In this document: piece after piece, positions 18,106 through 27,705 of the stretch | How the letters are laid out: every line of letters begins with the position of its first letter | How positions within the stretch are numbered: the first letter of the stretch is position 1 | From: Hyphomicrobiales bacterium | Lineage (GTDB): Bacteria > Pseudomonadota > Alphaproteobacteria > Rhizobiales > HXMU1428-3 | NCBI GenBank assembly: GCA_021775425.1 | Contig: JAJFHX010000015.1 | Coordinates: forward strand, 1-64,000 | Direction of reading: 5' to 3' | DNA: 64,000 nt | The notes under the pieces: generated by a model | The model's input: only the letters and a program-made list of their open reading frames with translations | What the model was told of the DNA's origin: nothing | Databases searched by the model: none | Program-made: the position numbers and the translations under genes

Positions 18106-20787
18106 TTAGTCCGGAATGTAATTCAGGATCGGGTTGAGCCATTTTTCTGCTTTTGCCAGATCCCAGCCTTTACGTTTCGCATAATCCTCAACCTGATCTT
18201 TTTCGATTTTCCCGATGCCGAAATAATAACTTGAAGGATGCGAGAAGTAGAGCCCTGAAACTGCTGAGCCCGGCCACATGGCGTAGCTTTCAGTCAGTTC
18301 AATTTCAGCTTCTTTGGTGGCATCAAGCAGGTTAAAGAGGGTTTCTTTTTCTGTATGATCTGGCTGGGCCGGATAGCCGGGGGCCGGGCGAATGCCCTGA
18401 TATTTTTCAGCAATGATTTCTTGATTGCTTAAGGTTTCATTTCTGGCATAGGGCCAGAACTCACGGCGCACCCGCATGTGCATTTGTTCGGCGAAAGCTT
18501 CGGCCAGTCTGTCAGATAAGGCGCTGACCATGATTTTGGAATAATCATCATTTGCGGCATTGAACTCTTTTACTTTTTCTTCTTCGCCAATACCAGCTGT
18601 GACTGCGAAACCGCCGATATAATCAGGCACACCCGTTTCAAGGGGGGCGATGAAGTCTGCGAGAGCAGCGTTGGCGCGTTCATTATCGCGGGCGATCTGC
18701 TGGCGCAGGGTATATAAAGTGGCGCGTTCTTTCTTTCGGGTTTCATCTTCATATAATGTGATGTCATCGCCTGTGCTATTTGCTGGCCAGAAGCCGATGA
18801 CACCGTGCGCGGTGACCCATTTTTCTTCGATCATTTTGGCCAGCATGTCTTGCGCATCTTGGAACAGACTGGTTGCGGCATTGCCGAGCTTTTCGTCATT
18901 CAGAATGCGGGGGTACTGGCCGTTCATTTCCCAGGTGGCGAAAAACGGGGTCCAGTCAATGAATTCAGCTAATGTTGCCAGGTCATAATTCCTGAAGGAT
19001 TTCGTGCCGAGAAATTCTGGAATTGGGGGGGTGTAATGCTTCCAGTCTATCTGATGTTTTTTGGATCTTGCTGTGCTGATGGTCAGCCGCTTTTTGGCTT
19101 GCTGGGCTTTTAAATGTTTTTCAGCTATGATTTTGTAGCTCTCTCTGATTTCAGATTTGTAGCTGGCACCATCATCCGATATCAGTTTTGAAACCACACC
19201 AACGGCCCGGCTGGCGTCAGTTACATAAACGGCCTGGTCTTTTTTATAGTTCGGGTTGATTTTAACGGCGGTGTGGATGCGGCTTGTGGTTGCGCCGCCG
19301 ATCAGCAATGGAATGTCAAACTCAAGGCGCTCCATTTCACTGGCGACATGCACCATTTCATCAAGGCTTGGGGTGATGAGGCCGGAAAGGCCGATGATGT
19401 CGACTTTTTCTTCTTTTGCTTTTTCAAGAATGGTCTGGGCAGGCACCATTACACCCATGTCGATCACTTCATAATTGTTACATTGCAGCACTACACCGAC
19501 GATGTTTTTGCCAATGTCATGGACATCACCTTTCACGGTGGCCATCAGGATTTTGCCTTTGGCTGCGTCATTTTCTGTGCCGTTCAGGCGTTTTTCTTCT
19601 TCCATAAATGGGAGCAGATGATTAACCGCCTGCTTCATCACCCGGGCGGATTTTACCACCTGGGGCAGGAACATTTTACCAGCACCAAACAGATCACCAA
19701 CCACATTCATGCCATCCATCAGCGGGCCTTCGATTACATGGAGCGGGCGCTCGGCGTTCTGGCGGGCTTCCTCGGTGTCATCAACGATGAATTTGTTAAT
19801 GCCGTGGACCAGTGAATGGGTGATACGATCATTCACAGCTTGCTCACGCCAGGATAAGTCTTCGACCTGTTTTTTACCGCCTTCACCCTTAAAGGCTTCA
19901 GCCGCTTCAAGCAGGCGGTCGGTCCCATCATCGCGGCGATTGAGGATGACGTCTTCTACTTTTTCTCTTAAATCTTCGGGAATATCATCATAAACAACCA
20001 GTTGGCCGGCGTTGACAATGCCCATATCGAGCCCGGCTTTAATGGCGTGATAGAGAAAGACGGAGTGCATGGCTTCTCTTACATAATTATTGCCGCGGAA
20101 GGAGAAGGAGAGATTGGAAATGCCGCCAGAGACATGCGCATAGGGTAGGTTTTTGCGGATGCGAGCTGTGGCTTCGATAAATTCAATCGCGTAATTGTTA
20201 TGTTCTTCAATACCTGTTGCGACAGCGAATACGTTCGGGTCGAAGATGATGTCTTCTGGGGGGAAGTCCAGTTTTTCGGTCAGGAGTTTATATGCCCGTT
20301 CGCAGATTTCATATTTCCTATCCGCAGTATCGGCCTGGCCTTCTTCATCAAAAGCCATGACAACGGTGGCCGCGCCATAATTGCGGATTTTTTCAGCCTG
20401 TTCGAAAAAGGGAGCTTCGCCTTCTTTGAGGGAAATGGAATTGACAATGCTTTTGCCCTGAACGCATTTCAGGCCCGTTTCTATGACGCTCCATTTTGAG
20501 CTGTCGATCATGATCGGGACGCGGGAAATGTCAGGTTCAGCTGCGATCAGATTGAGGAAAGTCTGCATGGCGTTTTCACTGTCAAGCAAGCCTTCATCCA
20601 TGTTGACATCAATGATCTGCGCCCCGTTTTCAACCTGCTGTCTGGCAATGGTCAGAGCGGCATCGTAATCGTCTTTTTCGATCAGTTTTCTGAATTTAGC
20701 CGAGCCGGTTACATTGGTACGCTCACCAATGTTGATGAAATTTACGCTGGCATTGTTGTCAGTTGTCATTGTTTTTATATCTTTCAT
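18106..20787 (-). CDS. metH: Methionine synthase, folate/cobalamin/activation subunit (split MetH, C-terminal part)
   Basis: Carries three of the four modules of cobalamin-dependent methionine synthase. First is the methyltetrahydrofolate-binding barrel, [16 protein letters not shown] at the start then [10 protein letters not shown]. Next is the cobalamin cap and B12 Rossmann domain with [13 protein letters not shown], whose His (near residue 420) ligates cobalt. Last is the AdoMet-dependent reactivation domain, with [12 protein letters not shown] and [12 protein letters not shown]. The homocysteine-binding barrel is missing here and is encoded by the separate gene just upstream, 18 bases away. 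The two proteins together should equal one MetH. No frameshift remnant joins them: each has its own start and stop. A terminator follows. Confidence 0.95.
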   Translation of the reverse strand: MKDIKTMTTDNNASVNFINIGERTNVTGSAKFRKLIEKDDYDAALTIARQQVENGAQIIDVNMDEGLLDSENAMQTFLNLIAAEPDISRVPIMIDSSKWSVIETGLKCVQGKSIVNSISLKEGEAPFFEQAEKIRNYGAATVVMAFDEEGQADTADRKYEICERAYKLLTEKLDFPPEDIIFDPNVFAVATGIEEHNNYAIEFIEATARIRKNLPYAHVSGGISNLSFSFRGNNYVREAMHSVFLYHAIKAGLDMGIVNAGQLVVYDDIPEDLREKVEDVILNRRDDGTDRLLEAAEAFKGEGGKKQVEDLSWREQAVNDRITHSLVHGINKFIVDDTEEARQNAERPLHVIEGPLMDGMNVVGDLFGAGKMFLPQVVKSARVMKQAVNHLLPFMEEEKRLNGTENDAAKGKILMATVKGDVHDIGKNIVGVVLQCNNYEVIDMGVMVPAQTILEKAKEEKVDIIGLSGLITPSLDEMVHVASEMERLEFDIPLLIGGATTSRIHTAVKINPNYKKDQAVYVTDASRAVGVVSKLISDDGASYKSEIRESYKIIAEKHLKAQQAKKRLTISTARSKKHQIDWKHYTPPIPEFLGTKSFRNYDLATLAEFIDWTPFFATWEMNGQYPRILNDEKLGNAATSLFQDAQDMLAKMIEEKWVTAHGVIGFWPANSTGDDITLYEDETRKKERATLYTLRQQIARDNERANAALADFIAPLETGVPDYIGGFAVTAGIGEEEKVKEFNAANDDYSKIMVSALSDRLAEAFAEQMHMRVRREFWPYARNETLSNQEIIAEKYQGIRPAPGYPAQPDHTEKETLFNLLDATKEAEIELTESYAMWPGSAVSGLYFSHPSSYYFGIGKIEKDQVEDYAKRKGWDLAKAEKWLNPILNYIPD

Positions 20788-20805
20788 TTACGGCTCTTCA
20801 GAAGC

Positions 20806-21861
20806 TTAAGCATGGACGAATGGTTCGAGGCCTGAGAGGCGCATTTTTCTAGGCACGTCTGGTATCTTCCTTGGTGGATAAGGTTTTACAGCATTGGCAA
20901 TGGCTCTGATATGGTCAGGAGTTGAGCCGCAGCAGCCACCGATCATGTTGATCAGTCCATCTTTGGCCCAGCCTTCAATCTTACCGGCCATTTCTTCTGG
21001 TGTTTCGTCATATTCCCCCATCTCATTTGGCAGGCCGGCATTGGGATAGGCTGAAATTTTGCTGGTCGCGACTGTTGCCAGTTCCTGAATGGCCGGGCGT
21101 AGATGGTCAGCCCCAAATGAACAATTCAGCCCGATGGCATATGGTTTGAGATGGTTCATTGAATAATAAAAGGCTTCTGGTGTCTGGCCAGATAGATTTC
21201 GACCGGAAAGGTCAGTAATCGTGCCTGAAATCATGACGGGTAAGGTCTGGCCTAATTCCTTAAAAGATTTCAGAACCGCAAAGCCGGCCGCTTTGGCATT
21301 CAGTGTGTCAAAAATCGTTTCAATCAGGATGATATCAACGCCGCCTTTAATGAGGGCTGTTGTCTGTTCACCATATGCTTCAACCAGTTCATCAAATGAA
21401 ACATTGCGATAGCCGGGGTTGTTCACATCAGGTGAGATTGAAGCGGTTCTGTTGGTTGGCCCGATGGAACCAGCGACAAAGCGAGGTTTGTCCGGTGTTT
21501 TTTCGCTCCATTCATCGGCGGCTTCTCGGGCTACTTTGGCGGCAGCGAGGTTGATGTCGCTGGCAATGCTCTCCATCGCATAGTCAGCCATGGAGATTGT
21601 GGTCGCGTTGAAGGTGTTGGTGCCGATGATGTCAGCACCCGCTTCTAGGTATTGTGAATGGATCTCTTTGATAATTTGCGGTTGAGTGATGCTGAGGAGA
21701 TCGTTGTTGCCTTTGATATCCTGGTTCCAGTCAGCATATTGTGTGCCGCGATAATCTTCTTCTGACAATTTATGGCGCTGAATCATAGTGCCCATGGCGC
21801 CATCAATGATCAGGATGCGTTCCTCAGCGGCTTTTTTGAATGCGTCAGTTCTGTTCGTCAT
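20806..21861 (-). CDS. metH: Homocysteine S-methyltransferase subunit (split MetH, N-terminal part)
   Basis: A 351-residue zinc-dependent homocysteine-binding barrel, corresponding to module 1 of MetH. Seen: [14 protein letters not shown] at the N-terminus, [13 protein letters not shown] with the first zinc cysteine, and [16 protein letters not shown] (about residue 310) with the paired zinc cysteines. It passes the methyl group from methylcobalamin, held by the downstream subunit, to homocysteine. The start codon overlaps the arsH stop by four bases (ATGA), indicating translational coupling. It could be mistaken for BhmT/MmuM, but the adjacent cobalamin subunit argues for a split MetH. Confidence 0.93.
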   Translation of the reverse strand: MTNRTDAFKKAAEERILIIDGAMGTMIQRHKLSEEDYRGTQYADWNQDIKGNNDLLSITQPQIIKEIHSQYLEAGADIIGTNTFNATTISMADYAMESIASDINLAAAKVAREAADEWSEKTPDKPRFVAGSIGPTNRTASISPDVNNPGYRNVSFDELVEAYGEQTTALIKGGVDIILIETIFDTLNAKAAGFAVLKSFKELGQTLPVMISGTITDLSGRNLSGQTPEAFYYSMNHLKPYAIGLNCSFGADHLRPAIQELATVATSKISAYPNAGLPNEMGEYDETPEEMAGKIEGWAKDGLINMIGGCCGSTPDHIRAIANAVKPYPPRKIPDVPRKMRLSGLEPFVHA

Positions 21862-22655
21862 GTGCTTGCTCGATTACTGTCTATGAGGTGATTGGTCTGG
21901 TTTTTCCTGCCGTTTTCGCAGCGCTCGCTATATCTGTCGACGAGATAGTCTGATTTTTCTCTGGTCAGGAGGGTGAATTTCATGAACTCTTCCATCACAT
22001 CGACCACTCTTTCATAAAGAGGTGAGGGGAGCATGCGTCCGTTTTCATCAAATTGCTCATAGGCTTTTGGAACGGAAGACTGATTTGGAATGACGATCAT
22101 CCGCATCCAACGGCCCAGAACGCGCATGTTGTTGAGGGTGTTGAATGACTGTGACCCGCCAGAAACCTGCAACAGGGCTACGGTCCGGCCCTGTGTTGGG
22201 CGAACGGCACCCATTGAAAGCGGTATATGGTCGATCTGGGTTTTGAGAACGGCCGTCATGGCGCCGTGACGTTCTGGTGATGACCAGATGTGGCCATCGG
22301 CCCAGAGGGCGAGTTCAATCAGTTTCTGAACTTTGGGATGATTTGCTTCCGTTGCTTTTGGGTCGAAGCCTTTTTCAGGCAGCGGCAGGCCGCGGGGGTC
22401 AAAAAATTTCACTTCCGCGCCAAGGGCGATGAGAATGCGGGCGGCTTCTTCTGCGAGATAACGGCTATAGGAAACTTCACGGAGTGACCCATAAAGGATC
22501 AACACTTTGGGCGGTGTTTTCAGCGTCTCCTCCGGTAAGCCGAGTTTTTCGGCCAGAGGCTTGTTGAAATAGTCACGCTCCAGATTGGGCATAGCGGGGT
22601 CGCTATAAACGGCGCTGCCTTCATAAAGATTTGTTGGATGGTTATTTTCTGACAA
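21858..22655 (-). CDS. arsH: ArsH-type NADPH-dependent FMN reductase
   Basis: Flavodoxin-like oxidoreductase of 265 residues. FMN-binding segment [20 protein letters not shown] (about 49-68), then [20 protein letters not shown] and [18 protein letters not shown], all typical of ArsH. Biochemically characterised ArsH proteins are NADPH:FMN oxidoreductases that can oxidise trivalent organoarsenicals. Here it sits inside the methionine-synthase operon, 48 bases after metF and overlapping the homocysteine methyltransferase gene by four bases, with no arsB, acr3 or arsC nearby. It may therefore serve arsenic resistance, or supply reduced flavin for reactivating cob(II)alamin in MetH; the second is my inference. 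Confidence 0.88.
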   Translation of the reverse strand: MSENNHPTNLYEGSAVYSDPAMPNLERDYFNKPLAEKLGLPEETLKTPPKVLILYGSLREVSYSRYLAEEAARILIALGAEVKFFDPRGLPLPEKGFDPKATEANHPKVQKLIELALWADGHIWSSPERHGAMTAVLKTQIDHIPLSMGAVRPTQGRTVALLQVSGGSQSFNTLNNMRVLGRWMRMIVIPNQSSVPKAYEQFDENGRMLPSPLYERVVDVMEEFMKFTLLTREKSDYLVDRYSERCENGRKNQTNHLIDSNRAST

Positions 22656-22703
22656 TTGATTGTTCCGGTCTGATCGTTTTTTAAAAACTAATATATCTGG
22701 TTG

Positions 22704-23597
22704 TTACTTTGCTGGTCTGAGCCCTAGCATATGACAAATGGCATAAACAAGATCGGCCCGGTTGAGAGTATAGAAATGGAGATCGATGACACCATGGTCA
22801 ACCAGATCCAGCACTTGTTCTACGGCAAGAGCTGCTGAGACAAGCCGAGCGGTTTTTGGGTCATCATCAAGGCCTTCATAGCGATTGCCGAGCCATTCAG
22901 GAACAGTGGCACCGCTACTTGCTGCGAATTTTGTCATGGTGTTGAAATTCAAAATCGGGATGACACCTGGTGTAATGGGTACGGTGATGCCTGCGGCTCT
23001 GACTTTATCCAGATAGCGATAGAAATGATCGTTCTCAAAGAAAAACTGAGTGATGGCTCTGGTTGCGCCGGCGTCAATTTTTTGTTTGAGGAGATCAATA
23101 TCAGCTTCAATGCTGTTACTTTCCGGGTGTTTTTCCGGGTAGGCAGAAACGGAGATTTCAAAGTCTGATGAAATATCTTTTATGCCTTTGATCAGGTCTA
23201 CACTTGATGCATAGCCACCTTCAAAAGGAGAGTATTTATTGCCAACGCCTTCGGGCGGGTCACCTCTTAATGCGACGATGTGATTGACACCTGCGCCTTT
23301 ATAGGCGTGGATGACTTCATCGACTTCTGCTTTTGTGGCTGAAACGCAGGTCAGGTGAGCGGCCGGTTTAAGGGTGGTTTCTTTAATCAGGCGGGTCACT
23401 GTGGCGTGTGTTCTCTCACGGGTTGAGCCGCCAGCGCCATAGGTCACAGAGACAAAATTGGGTGACAAAGGTTCCAGCCGGTGGATTGATTCCCACAGGG
23501 TCTGTTCCATCTTCTCGGTTTTAGGCGGGAAAAATTCAAAAGAAATTGCGAGGTTCTCGGGTGTGACCTCCAGGCATTTTCTATTACCGAAACTCAT
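22704..23597 (-). CDS. metF: 5,10-methylenetetrahydrofolate reductase
   Basis: FAD-dependent (beta/alpha)8 barrel enzyme that makes the 5-methyl-tetrahydrofolate used by MetH. The 297-residue protein has the early motif ISFEFFPPKTEKM with the catalytic Glu, FVSVTYGAGGSTRERTH, HLTCVS, NHIVALRGDPPEG and ITQFFFENDHF, all standard for MetF. Length matches the family. An AAGGAT ribosome site supports the start. It lies between the ArsR/methyltransferase regulator gene (10 bases away) and arsH in one operon. Confidence 0.96.
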   Translation of the reverse strand: MSFGNRKCLEVTPENLAISFEFFPPKTEKMEQTLWESIHRLEPLSPNFVSVTYGAGGSTRERTHATVTRLIKETTLKPAAHLTCVSATKAEVDEVIHAYKGAGVNHIVALRGDPPEGVGNKYSPFEGGYASSVDLIKGIKDISSDFEISVSAYPEKHPESNSIEADIDLLKQKIDAGATRAITQFFFENDHFYRYLDKVRAAGITVPITPGVIPILNFNTMTKFAASSGATVPEWLGNRYEGLDDDPKTARLVSAALAVEQVLDLVDHGVIDLHFYTLNRADLVYAICHMLGLRPAK

Positions 23598-23607
23598 TTG
23601 TTATCCT

Positions 23608-24675
23608 TTATTTGCCAGCCAGCCAAAGAGACACATTGAGTGTTTCGGCAGATCTGTCGTTTTGTTTCACCGAGCTGTGATTTGTCAGTGTTTTGAATTG
23701 CAGAGGTTTGAGGCCGGCGATTTTAATCCAGCTCCATAATTGATGTTCTTCAAAGCCGAGCCGTTGATGGGCGAACTCAGTTCTGAGCTGATCCTGTGTG
23801 TGAGGCGCGAAATCGACGATCATGAGGTTACCACCCTTTTGTAACAGGCGGGCTGCTTCACGAATGACTTTTTTGGGCTCGGTTACAAAATGGAGTACCT
23901 GATGCATGATGATCGTGCTTGCCTGGCGATTGTTAAAATCGAATCTGGTGATGTCTGCATGGCGCAGTTCGCATGATTTTAAATTGAGCCGGTCAAGCCG
24001 GGCTCGTGCGTGGCGTAACATTTCGTGATTAATATCGACGCCGATGCCTTTTTTATACTGATTGGCAAAAAGCTCTAAAATACGACCTGTGCCGGTGCCG
24101 ATATCGAGTAGCAACTCAATCGTGGCATCACCTAGCATTTGCTGCATTTCAAGTTCTACTTTTTCCTCTTTGACATAAAGACTGCGAATGCTGTCCCAGT
24201 CTTTGGCATGGGTCTGGAAATAATCCTGGGCTTCGCTGGCGCGCTGGGTTTTGACCTTTTCAGCCTGTGCCTGATCTTTTCTGAAGACTGCATCGTCTCT
24301 GTTTGCGCGCGATAGAATGTCGTTGACGAGGCGGGCGGTTTCGCCGGATCTGGCGAGGCGATAATAGACCCAGGAACCTTCCTGAAACCGTTCAATGAGG
24401 TCAGCTTCTGACAGCAGTTTTAAATGACGGCTGAGACGCGGCTGGCTTTGATCGAGAATGTGAGTCAGGTCTTTGACGTTGTGTTCGCTGTCGCTTAACA
24501 GCACCAGAAGACGCAGGCGCGTGTCATCAGCTGCCGCTTTTAAGGCATTGAGTAGCTCAGTTTTCGTGAGCGACGGATCCTTTTGAGCCGTGATAATTGT
24601 ATTTGCTAACGCCGACACCGACAAAACTCCGGGTTGAAATTCGCTTTGATCTTCTGGTTTCTTTTGAGACAACAT
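23608..24675 (-). CDS. ArsR-family regulator fused to a SAM-dependent methyltransferase
   Basis: A 355-residue two-domain protein. Residues about 35-110 form an ArsR winged helix (DDTRLRLLVLLSDSEHNV, then DLTHILDQSQPRLSRHLKLL); no CxC metal motif is seen in the recognition helix, so it is unlikely to be a classic arsenic sensor. The C-terminal part is a class I methyltransferase with LLLDIGTGTGRILELF and IIMHQVLHFV. It heads the metF-arsH-metH operon and its start codon lies inside a perfect 10-4-10 palindrome, so it probably represses its own operon. Sensing of SAM or S-adenosylhomocysteine through the methyltransferase fold is a reasonable inference. Confidence 0.88.
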   Translation of the reverse strand: MLSQKKPEDQSEFQPGVLSVSALANTIITAQKDPSLTKTELLNALKAAADDTRLRLLVLLSDSEHNVKDLTHILDQSQPRLSRHLKLLSEADLIERFQEGSWVYYRLARSGETARLVNDILSRANRDDAVFRKDQAQAEKVKTQRASEAQDYFQTHAKDWDSIRSLYVKEEKVELEMQQMLGDATIELLLDIGTGTGRILELFANQYKKGIGVDINHEMLRHARARLDRLNLKSCELRHADITRFDFNNRQASTIIMHQVLHFVTEPKKVIREAARLLQKGGNLMIVDFAPHTQDQLRTEFAHQRLGFEEHQLWSWIKIAGLKPLQFKTLTNHSSVKQNDRSAETLNVSLWLAGK

Positions 24676-24695
24676 ATAAAGAAAACTTTATATGT
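24672..24695. promoter_or_regulatory. Palindromic operator over the start of the ArsR/methyltransferase gene
   Basis: ACATATAAAG at 24672-24681 and CTTTATATGT at 24686-24695 form a perfect inverted repeat with spacer AAAA. The start codon (24673-24675 on the minus strand) is inside the left arm. Size and AT-rich sequence fit ArsR-family operators, so this is the likely autoregulatory site of the metF-metH operon. Confidence 0.72.
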
Positions 24696-24744
24696 CAACC
24701 AATAAAGCGCATGCCGGTTAAGATGTTATAAAGACAAGATATTT

Positions 24745-25287
24745 TTATGCAGAATTTGTTTGCTTGAGGTTACTGGTTTGGTTTTTTGTGCCTTTTTCAG
24801 GAATTTTTGCGGATAATTCGCCATTGATGAATGTGTCTTTAAACGCAATTGAGTTTTGAAAAAACATGGCCAGTTGCAGGCTTTCGGCGATTTTTTCGGC
24901 CCGATCAATGAAATGCAGTCCGATGTCATGGCCACAGACTTCAATTGCAGACTGGCGGAACAGTGAAAGCCAGATTTTGAAGTGGTCTGGTGTGACGCCT
25001 TCGAGTGCGACATGTTTTGGCACCGGGCGGCCTTTATAGCCGCCGGTTTTTAGTGCGACTGACCCCCAGAACAGACACATGCGTTCCAGATGGACGGGCC
25101 AGTTATCTTTGATGGTGTTGTTAAAAATGGGGCCCAATTCCTGATCTGCTCTGATCTTATCATAAAAATGATGCACCAGCTTTTCGATCATGGCTTCTGT
25201 TATTCCCTCATGCAGAGGATCACGTGGACCGCGCTGATGGTGTAGTTCATGGTTATCCGGGTTATCGTTGGTCGGGTCTTTTTTCAT
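24745..25287 (-). CDS. Group III truncated haemoglobin
   Basis: Small haem protein of 180 residues with the 2-on-2 globin pattern of group III. HFYDKIRADQELGPIF carries the B10-type Tyr42, WPVHLERMCLFWGSVAL forms the E helix region, and PKHVALEGVTPDHFKIWL places the probable proximal histidine at His92. The first 20 residues are polar and probably disordered. Group III proteins are linked in some bacteria to nitric oxide or respiratory physiology. It lies next to, but outside, the methionine operon, separated from it by 69 bases that contain the ArsR-type operator. A separate NsrR-like palindrome lies upstream. Confidence 0.9.
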   Translation of the reverse strand: MKKDPTNDNPDNHELHHQRGPRDPLHEGITEAMIEKLVHHFYDKIRADQELGPIFNNTIKDNWPVHLERMCLFWGSVALKTGGYKGRPVPKHVALEGVTPDHFKIWLSLFRQSAIEVCGHDIGLHFIDRAEKIAESLQLAMFFQNSIAFKDTFINGELSAKIPEKGTKNQTSNLKQTNSA

Positions 25288-25368
25288 CAGTTCATTCCGT
25301 GATGTCTGGCCGTTAAATCCCGGCGCTTTGAATTGAGTTACTGCCTGAGTATATCAAATTGTTTTAAT

Positions 25369-25385
25369 ATGTATATGATATACAT
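25369..25385. promoter_or_regulatory. NsrR-like palindrome upstream of the truncated haemoglobin
   Basis: ATGTATAT at 25369-25376, one base, ATATACAT at 25378-25385: a perfect 8-1-8 inverted repeat. On the minus strand it reads GATGTATAT-C-ATATACAT, close to the ATGYATTT-N-AAATRCAT pattern of the nitric-oxide sensor NsrR. It is 82 bases upstream of the globin start, also close to the end of the neighbouring gene. Assignment to NsrR is inference. Confidence 0.5.
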
Positions 25386-25397
25386 CAAATAGAAAAA

Positions 25398-26009
25398 TTA
25401 TTTCTTGTCCGGTTTTTTGAAATGATGCCAGGTGCCGTCTTTGCCGATTTTGGTTGTGAAATATGTATAGGTCCCCAGTTTGAGCATTTCGGCAGCCTGT
25501 TTTGGACCAACAAGGCGAAACAGGTCGATCTGCTGTTTTGGGGTCAGTTTTTTTAAAGGGATTTCGCTTAAGTAAGGCCAGACAAAATCACCGTTTTTGG
25601 TTTTAACAGCGGGAAGAGAGAGAATTTCTGCCAATGAAGCAAGCTGGTCTCTGCCAGAGCCGTCACTTGAAACTTTTTTCCAGTGTTCTATCGGATCACT
25701 TATGTGTTCATCTGATAGGACTGGGGCCAGCTCATTTGTTTCAAACAAATCTCTTAGTTCTTCCAGATCACCATTTGAGGCCGCTTCGAGCAGGTCATCA
25801 TGCATATTGCGGGTCAGATCCGGGAGCTGATCATTTGGAACGGTTGATACAGTGGTGCTACCTTTCAGTTTGCTGGCTTTTTTCGTTTCGGCGGCAGAAA
25901 GAGTAGATAGCTTCATACCTTTATCTGTGAAGATTGAGCTTGTTTCAGCTGTATTTAAAGTTGCTGTAAAAATCAGTGAAACGAGAATAAATAAAACACT
26001 TCGGTTCAT
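25398..26009 (-). CDS. Exported protein of unknown function
   Basis: A 203-residue protein that I cannot assign to a family. The N-terminus MNRSVLFILVSLIFTATLN is a signal peptide. The mature chain has an ankyrin-like helical pair (DDLLEAASNGDLEELRDLFE), a central DPIEHWKKVSSDGSGRDQLASLAEIL stretch and a basic end (GTWHHFKKPDKK). The pattern suggests a small periplasmic protein. It is divergent from the LysE-type exporter gene and ends near the globin promoter region. Confidence 0.7.
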   Translation of the reverse strand: MNRSVLFILVSLIFTATLNTAETSSIFTDKGMKLSTLSAAETKKASKLKGSTTVSTVPNDQLPDLTRNMHDDLLEAASNGDLEELRDLFETNELAPVLSDEHISDPIEHWKKVSSDGSGRDQLASLAEILSLPAVKTKNGDFVWPYLSEIPLKKLTPKQQIDLFRLVGPKQAAEMLKLGTYTYFTTKIGKDGTWHHFKKPDKK

Positions 26010-26117
26010 GGCGAACTCCTCGAAAAATTAAATTTAGTCACACATATGTAATAAAGGATGGCTAGGCCCGTTTTATGAATGTTTTTTAAATAACAACCAT
26101 ATGGCATAGCATAACTT

Positions 26118-26762
26118 ATGACTTTTTTGTTCAGTTTACAGCTTCTTTTAACGGGGTTTGGGCTCGGGCTAGTGATATCGGCTCCTGTTGGGCCGGTGAA
26201 CATTTTGTGCATTCAACGAACGCTTGCCAGAGGTTTCTGGGCGGGTGTGGCCATTGGTGCCGGGGCGATTTGTGCTGATTTTGTGATTTCTGCCATGGCG
26301 GCGCTTGGTATTTCGGCACTTTCCGGGTTGATGAAAAGTTATGAAGTTGAAATTCAGATCATTGGCGGGCTGATTTTAATCGGCTTCGGGTTGAAAATTT
26401 TTTTCTCTCATCCAAGGCTTTTTGGGTCTGAGCCGGGGGTGCCGAGATTGCGCGGTCATGTCGGGGCCATGCCGCAGAGCTTTTTGCTGACCATAACCAA
26501 CCCCGGCGCAATTCTTGGGATATTCGCGATTTTTGGCAGTGTCAGCTCTGCCATTGGTGGGTTTGAAAGCCATTTAGAGTCTTTGATGATCTTAATTGGC
26601 TTGCTGCTGGGTGCGAGTTTCTGGTGGATTTGTCTGACCCGGCTGATTGCAGCTTTTCGCGGTAAAATGACAGAAAAGAGACTTGAGATGATCAATAAAA
26701 TCGCTGGTTTTATTCTGGCGGGTGGCGGGGCCGGTCTGATTGTGAAAAATATTCTGTTTTAA
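26118..26762 (+). CDS. LysE/RhtB-family exporter
   Basis: A 214-residue inner-membrane protein with about six hydrophobic segments. The N-terminal GLGLVISAPVGPVNILCIQRTLARGFWAG is the signature of LysE/RhtB amino-acid exporters, including the conserved PxGP. The central loop (FFSHPRLFGSEPGVPRLRG) is the usual variable hydrophilic region. Substrate, an amino acid or related small solute, is not predictable. It is monocistronic and divergent from the exported unknown protein. Confidence 0.88.
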   Translation: MTFLFSLQLLLTGFGLGLVISAPVGPVNILCIQRTLARGFWAGVAIGAGAICADFVISAMAALGISALSGLMKSYEVEIQIIGGLILIGFGLKIFFSHPRLFGSEPGVPRLRGHVGAMPQSFLLTITNPGAILGIFAIFGSVSSAIGGFESHLESLMILIGLLLGASFWWICLTRLIAAFRGKMTEKRLEMINKIAGFILAGGGAGLIVKNILF

Positions 26763-26806
26763 TTTTATCTCAGATTTGTCAGTGGTTTCAACACAATCGC
26801 TGTTGT

Positions 26807-27052
26807 TTACTGCGTGACGCGGTCGAGGCTGAATTCACCATTATTGATACGGTCGGACAGATCTTCTGTCATTTTTGAAACGGCGTCTTCGCCATATGTT
26901 GAGACAAGGTCTGTCAGGGCTGCAAACAGGGAAGCACCAGCCAGAGATTCTGGTTCGTGTCCGTTGCAAATTGCTTCTTCCCAGGCTTCAATGATGTAGC
27001 TCAGGGCGTCAACATTCAGGATTGTTTCTTCGTTGTGAATCCTAAACGTCAT
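26807..27052 (-). CDS. Small conserved-type hypothetical protein
   Basis: An 81-residue acidic cytosolic protein with a predicted beta start (MTFRIHNEETILNVDA) followed by helices (LSYIIEAWEEAICNG and ASLFAALTDLVSTYG). No motif, signal or membrane segment. It looks real because of its balanced composition and isolated position, with a plausible start, but the function is unknown. Confidence 0.6.
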   Translation of the reverse strand: MTFRIHNEETILNVDALSYIIEAWEEAICNGHEPESLAGASLFAALTDLVSTYGEDAVSKMTEDLSDRINNGEFSLDRVTQ

Positions 27053-27264
27053 ATATTACTCCAACCTGTACTTTAAAAACATTGTTCTTGATTGCTCCAT
27101 CGCTTTGAAACTAAAAACGCTTTGTCGATATCAAATACCCTGAATGACACACGTTAGAATATTGTCCGATGGATGAATTCAGCTAAGAAATATAGTTTTA
27201 TCGGGCCATTGATGTTTTGGGAAGTGGTACCTCTATTAAAGGTAAATAGACTGCGAATATATGG

Positions 27265-27705
27265 TTACCGGTTATTGACGACCAGTTTTTCAGATATCTC
27301 GATGCCTTCTTCGAGAAAGTGATTAATCGCTGTTTTTGCCGAAGGGGTGCAGCGTCTATATGTGCGCTGAAAGCTCTTATAGCCTTTGTTGAAGCTTTTG
27401 GTCAGTTTTGATTTGCGCTTAACGGTAACGCCTTCAGCGGCAATCAGATCCTGCATTTTCTTGCGCCATACCTGCTCATCATTAATCCCACACAGAGCCC
27501 TTAGATAATGGACTGCGCCGAGTATTTCAGAAAGACGCAGCAGGCTTGCGTCATAGGCTCTGTTTTCAGGTGCGGCCTCTGCATGATTGGTTGGTGATAA
27601 TGTTGTTGCTAACAGTAACGCTGCTAGCAAAGCTATCATGACTGAACGGATGTTTTTATGTGATACCATATTAGTGTTTTTACGCGTCTCTGTTTCGTTA
27701 GGCAA
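27265..27705 (-). CDS. TIGR02301-type small exported protein
   Basis: A 146-residue protein with a hydrophobic export segment (MIALLAALLLATTLSPTNHAEA, about residues 23-44). The mature domain YDASLLRLSEILGAVHYLRALC, then WRKKMQDLIAAE and RTYRRCTPSAKTAINHFLEEG, matches my memory of the TIGR02301 family, found mainly in Rhizobiales. Two conserved cysteines may form a disulphide. Function is unknown; the family itself is a useful taxonomic marker here. Confidence 0.75.
   Translation of the reverse strand: MPNETETRKNTNMVSHKNIRSVMIALLAALLLATTLSPTNHAEAAPENRAYDASLLRLSEILGAVHYLRALCGINDEQVWRKKMQDLIAAEGVTVKRKSKLTKSFNKGYKSFQRTYRRCTPSAKTAINHFLEEGIEISEKLVVNNR

Noticed and set aside
21858-22655. Arsenic-resistance island around arsH
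   Set aside because: No arsenate reductase, arsenite pump or arsenite methyltransferase is nearby; the gene is embedded in a methionine operon, and the ArsR-like protein lacks a visible CxC metal site.
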